The notes beneath the pieces were generated by a model. It was given only the letters and a program-made list of their open reading frames with translations, had not been told where the DNA came from and did no database searches. Shown piece by piece: positions 61,335-64,000 of a DNA stretch of 64,000 nucleotides (position 1 is its first letter; the number at the start of each line of letters is the position of its first letter). This DNA comes from Pyramidobacter sp. YE332 (lineage in GTDB: Bacteria; Synergistota; Synergistia; Synergistales; Dethiosulfovibrionaceae), in the NCBI RefSeq assembly GCF_033060595.1, contig NZ_CP133038.1, positions 558,001-622,000 on the forward strand. The letters are read 5' to 3'. The position numbers and the translations under genes were made by a program.

Positions 61335-63104
61335 TCACCTGAGCATCCGCCACAGGGTGCTTCTGCTGATGCCAAGGCGTTTGGCGGTTTTCGTCTGGTT
61401 CATGTTCTCCTGCGCGAAAATTGCCGTGACGATCTCCCTGACGATCTCGTTCAAAGGGCGGTTCAGGTTAAAAGCGGCCGCAGCGGTGGGGAGCAGCTGA
61501 TGACGCTCCTCCGCCAGCACCTCTTCCGTCGCGCTGGCGGAAATGTAGGACATCTTGGCGGAGACCACGAGACAGCGCACCACTCTGACGAGCTGGTCGA
61601 TGTTCCGCTCCCAGGGAAACTTTTGGAGCAGCAGCATGGCTTCGGGCGTGAACCCCACGACTTGGGTGCCAAGCCGGGCGTTCAGCGAGTTGATGTAAAG
61701 CCCTACCAGGGTGGGAATGTCGCCGCTGTGCCGTCGTAGAGGCGGGATTTCGACGGTAAGGCAGGAAAAGATTTCCCTGAGATAGATGAAGAAGCTGTCG
61801 CGCTCGGTGAAGCCGTCGCCGAGAGAACAGGAAAGGATGAACTTGTTTCGGCACGCAACGGCGGTGTTCCCGAAATAGTTTTCCAGCCTCAGGCGCTGTT
61901 CGGGCGGAATGTGTTCGACGCAGCGGATGTAAAAGGTGAGACCGTTGTCGCGGAGCGGGGAGTTCTCGTTTTCAAGCAGATACTCCCAGTGAGATTCCGT
62001 CATCATCCTGCAGTCGATACGGACCAAGGAGCTGCGGCGCCGTCTGCTGTGAGCGTAAATATAGTGAGCGAAACGGTCTTTCCCGGTCCCGGGTTCGCCC
62101 ACCAGAAGCACCGGCTGGTCGATGGCGGCGCAGCGGTTGATGCGGTGAATGACCTTTTGCATGATCGCGCTCTCGCCGAGAAAATTTTCGAAAGGCGCCG
62201 TCTGAAGGGCTTCCTCCGGATCGTAACACCGCAGCGCCTTGTTGCCAAAGGGTTCCGCGTAAGGCTGCCGCGTCAGCGTGTAGACGCAGTAGTTCCGTTC
62301 CCTCGAGACAAGGGCTTTGCCTTCGATGGAAACTCGCTGCGCGTCAAGGCGTCGGACGAGATGCAGGTTCTCTCCGGAAAGAATCGAGGGGACATTTTTT
62401 TCCAAGGTGGAACGAAGTTTCTGCGGGATATCCTTCAGTGTGGAGAAGCAAAGTTCCCGGCGGTCGCCAAAGACGATCAGGTTGTCGTTGAGGCTGTTGA
62501 GCAGGGAATCGAGAAGATTTTTGCTTTCCTGCAGGTCGCGGTAATAACTTTGCAGGTGCAGCGCCCTTTGGAACGCGTCTTCGATGCTTTCCATGCCTGA
62601 GGTGACCAGGATTCCGTTCATATCGAGCTTTTGGGCGATGATGGCGGTGATCGTGTCGCCGACGACGATTCGGCGCCCTTCCTTTTTGAGTTTTTCGAGC
62701 TGTTCTCGCGCTTCGTCGGCGCTGTGGATGGTGATCACGGGAGTCGTGTACTGAAGCAGGTCGCAGAGCGACGAGGCGTTTTTTGTGATGCTCGGGTAGC
62801 CCATGATGGCAAAGTCGTCGGAGAAATTGCGGGCCAGCCGGATGGCCCGCAGGATGTCGCAGACCGAGAGATCGATCTCGCAGGCGGGAATGGAGAAATG
62901 CCTGCGGATCTCTTCGGCCGTGCCTCCTCGTGAGATGATGGCGTCGATGCTGGATTCGAGGTGCTCCGAAACGGCTCTGACGCCGTCGGCCAGATCGCCG
63001 ACGCGGATCACGAGCTCCAGGTCGCTGCGGCGCGCGGCAATGTTCATCATGACGTCGCGCATTCCTTCGTAGGGGGCGATACAGAGCAGACGAACCTTTT
63101 TCAA
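61335..63104 (-). CDS. PrpR_N-domain regulator with degenerate AAA+ domain
   Basis: 589 residues. The N-terminal PrpR_N sensor domain (about 1-190) has 'DAIISRGGTAEEIRRHFSIP' and 'YTTPVITIHSADEAREQLEK'. A PAS-like linker follows, then an AAA+ domain with Walker A 'LLVGEPGTGKDRFAHYIY' near 335. The GAFTGA loop needed for sigma-54 contact is missing, and the Walker B is degraded ('GLTFYIRCVEHIPPE'). The C-terminal Fis-type HTH is 'NMNQTKTAKRLGISRSTLWR'. Such proteins often flank DUF1537 acid-sugar kinase genes, as here at 63414. Confidence 0.85.
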   Translation of the reverse strand: MKKVRLLCIAPYEGMRDVMMNIAARRSDLELVIRVGDLADGVRAVSEHLESSIDAIISRGGTAEEIRRHFSIPACEIDLSVCDILRAIRLARNFSDDFAIMGYPSITKNASSLCDLLQYTTPVITIHSADEAREQLEKLKKEGRRIVVGDTITAIIAQKLDMNGILVTSGMESIEDAFQRALHLQSYYRDLQESKNLLDSLLNSLNDNLIVFGDRRELCFSTLKDIPQKLRSTLEKNVPSILSGENLHLVRRLDAQRVSIEGKALVSRERNYCVYTLTRQPYAEPFGNKALRCYDPEEALQTAPFENFLGESAIMQKVIHRINRCAAIDQPVLLVGEPGTGKDRFAHYIYAHSRRRRSSLVRIDCRMMTESHWEYLLENENSPLRDNGLTFYIRCVEHIPPEQRLRLENYFGNTAVACRNKFILSCSLGDGFTERDSFFIYLREIFSCLTVEIPPLRRHSGDIPTLVGLYINSLNARLGTQVVGFTPEAMLLLQKFPWERNIDQLVRVVRCLVVSAKMSYISASATEEVLAEERHQLLPTAAAAFNLNRPLNEIVREIVTAIFAQENMNQTKTAKRLGISRSTLWRMLR

Positions 63105-63267
63105 AATACGACACCTCCCAGGTCAGTATGTTTTATTCTAACACAAATTTCGGAAATGGACGAAAACGGAACGGTCCTGCGATTTTATGAGCATGGCTGA
63201 GCGGCGGCGCGGAACGCTCGAGCGAAAGCGCGCATTCCAGGCGAGGCCGTGATCGTTTTTCCTTCTT

Positions 63268-63312
63268 GTTTCAAAATAAAACACATCGTCGAAAAGAGTT
63301 TCATAATGAAAC
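63268..63312 (+). promoter_or_regulatory. Probable operator pair for the PrpR_N-type regulator
   Basis: GTTTCAAAATAAAAC (63268-63282) and the perfect palindrome GTTTCATAATGAAAC (63298-63312), with centres 30 bp apart, about three helix turns. A weaker GTTTCCGAAA is at 63335-63344. They lie between the divergent regulator and kinase genes. Confidence 0.55.
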
Positions 63313-63413
63313 TGAAAAAAGAATATCCGCTCTTGTTTCCGAAATATTTTTTTCTTATGCTTTTGCGTAGGAAACGAAAACAAGAGAAAGAATCGTTGAA
63401 GGGAGCTGACGAT

Positions 63414-64000
63414 ATGCTTCGACTGCTGATACTGGCCGACGATTTTACGGGGGCGCTCGATTCGGGGGTACAGCTGGCTCAATGTGGAGCGCACACTCAC
63501 GTGACGACCAATCTGGATGTCTCCTTCGATGCTTGGAAGGACGACGCCAGGGAATCTGTCGTCGTTGTCGACACGGAATCGCGCCACATCGATCCGCGGC
63601 GGGCCTTCGAGATCGTCCGCGACATCGCCGGACGTGCCGTGAAAAGCGGCGTTCCCGTGATTTACAAGAAAACCGACTCGGCACTGCGCGGCAACATCGG
63701 GGCAGAGCTGGAAGGCGCTCTGGCCGGCAGCGGAGCGACGCGCCTTCTGTTCGTCCCTGCGTATCCGAAATTGAAGCGCCTGACCCTTGGAGGGATTCAG
63801 TACATTGACGGCGTCCCCGTGAGCGAGAGCGTTTTCGGCCGCGATCCCTTCGATCCCGTAAGGGAATCGTCGGTGGCGAAGATCATCGGACTTCAAAGTA
63901 CCCTTCCCGTGGTATCGGTGGCGGAGGGAGCGCCGATTTTGGCAGCGGAACGTCGGGAGATTCTCGTTTTCGACGCTTCGTCGGACGAAGCCTGCGTGGC
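63414..64000 (+). CDS. Four-carbon acid-sugar kinase (DUF1537 family), partial
   Basis: The frame opens at ATG 63414 after AAGGGAG and is still open at 64000, so 195 residues are visible. The N-terminal signature 'LLILADDFTGALDSGVQLAQ' and 'YKKTDSALRGNIGAELEGAL' are diagnostic of DUF1537 kinases (OtnK/DtnK), which phosphorylate threonate or erythronate. 'LLFVPAYPKLKRLTLGGIQY' also fits. The partner PdxA2-type dehydrogenase, if present, would be beyond the window. Confidence 0.9.
   Translation, partial: MLRLLILADDFTGALDSGVQLAQCGAHTHVTTNLDVSFDAWKDDARESVVVVDTESRHIDPRRAFEIVRDIAGRAVKSGVPVIYKKTDSALRGNIGAELEGALAGSGATRLLFVPAYPKLKRLTLGGIQYIDGVPVSESVFGRDPFDPVRESSVAKIIGLQSTLPVVSVAEGAPILAAERREILVFDASSDEACV

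Noticed and set aside
61167-61739. Plus-strand frame starting inside dispersed repeat A
   Set aside because: The start falls in a mobile-looking repeat, and the rest is antisense to the PrpR_N-type gene. Other copies of the repeat do not keep the frame.

Overview
The window is GC-rich and gene-dense. It looks like a diderm, asaccharolytic anaerobe, most likely from Synergistota (Pyramidobacter or Jonquetella type). That placement is inferred from gene content: many dicarboxylate and amino-acid transporters (TRAP, TTT, DAACS, NhaC), peptidase-family amidohydrolases, PLP enzymes, a two-gene Suf system, selenium genes and envelope proteins with signal peptides. I saw no rRNA, tRNA or CRISPR array.

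Layout. 0-3.2 kb: a minus-strand set of CsgG-like secreted proteins, one running off the left edge. 3.5-6.6 kb: an ATP-type PEP carboxykinase and a convergent polyprenyl-phosphate sugar transferase. 6.76-8.45 kb: an intact IS30-like element. 8.6-18.9 kb: a minus-strand catabolic block (NhaC-type antiporter, alanine dehydrogenase, UxaA-family small and large subunits, TctCBA transporter, FCD-GntR regulator), split by an ISNCY-like element with a broken transposase. 19.1-25.1 kb: DUF401 membrane protein, PatB/MalY aminotransferase, PpiC chaperone, amidohydrolase, MntP. 25.3-27.0 kb: sufCB with a frameshift in sufC. 27.2-29.8 kb: a second IS30-like copy carrying a nested IS5-type insertion. 29.9-33.7 kb: a second UxaA pair with a DAACS transporter and a divergent LysR gene broken by two frameshifts. 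33.9-39.1 kb: MBL hydrolase, DctPQM and an N-carbamoyl-amino-acid-hydrolase-like M20 enzyme, leading into pyrCKDFER (39.2-44.3 kb). 45.3-50 kb: selD with an in-frame UGA, DUF2905, prfB with its programmed frameshift, and a SpoIVB-like S55 protease. 50.1-54.2 kb: a two-component system next to a Spy/CpxP-like protein and two proline-rich envelope paralogues. 54.6-57.8 kb: YedE-like transporter, TusA/YedF-like protein and a carboxylate transporter. 57.9-61 kb: M20 amidohydrolase, GNAT acetyltransferase, aminotransferase. 61.3-64 kb: a PrpR_N regulator divergent from a four-carbon acid-sugar kinase that runs off the right edge.

Working together. Each acid or amino-acid importer sits beside the enzyme likely to process its substrate and a local regulator (TTT + UxaA + Ald; DAACS + UxaA + LysR; TRAP + M20 + pyr). 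selD, yedE and the TusA-like gene point to active selenium metabolism.

The main unexplained structures are: a dispersed inverted-terminal repeat family (four sites); seven 16-bp repeats at the ends of the IS30-like element; unusually long perfect hairpins at gene boundaries; and six single-base frameshifts, all at homopolymer runs, which may be assembly errors and should be checked before any gene is called dead.
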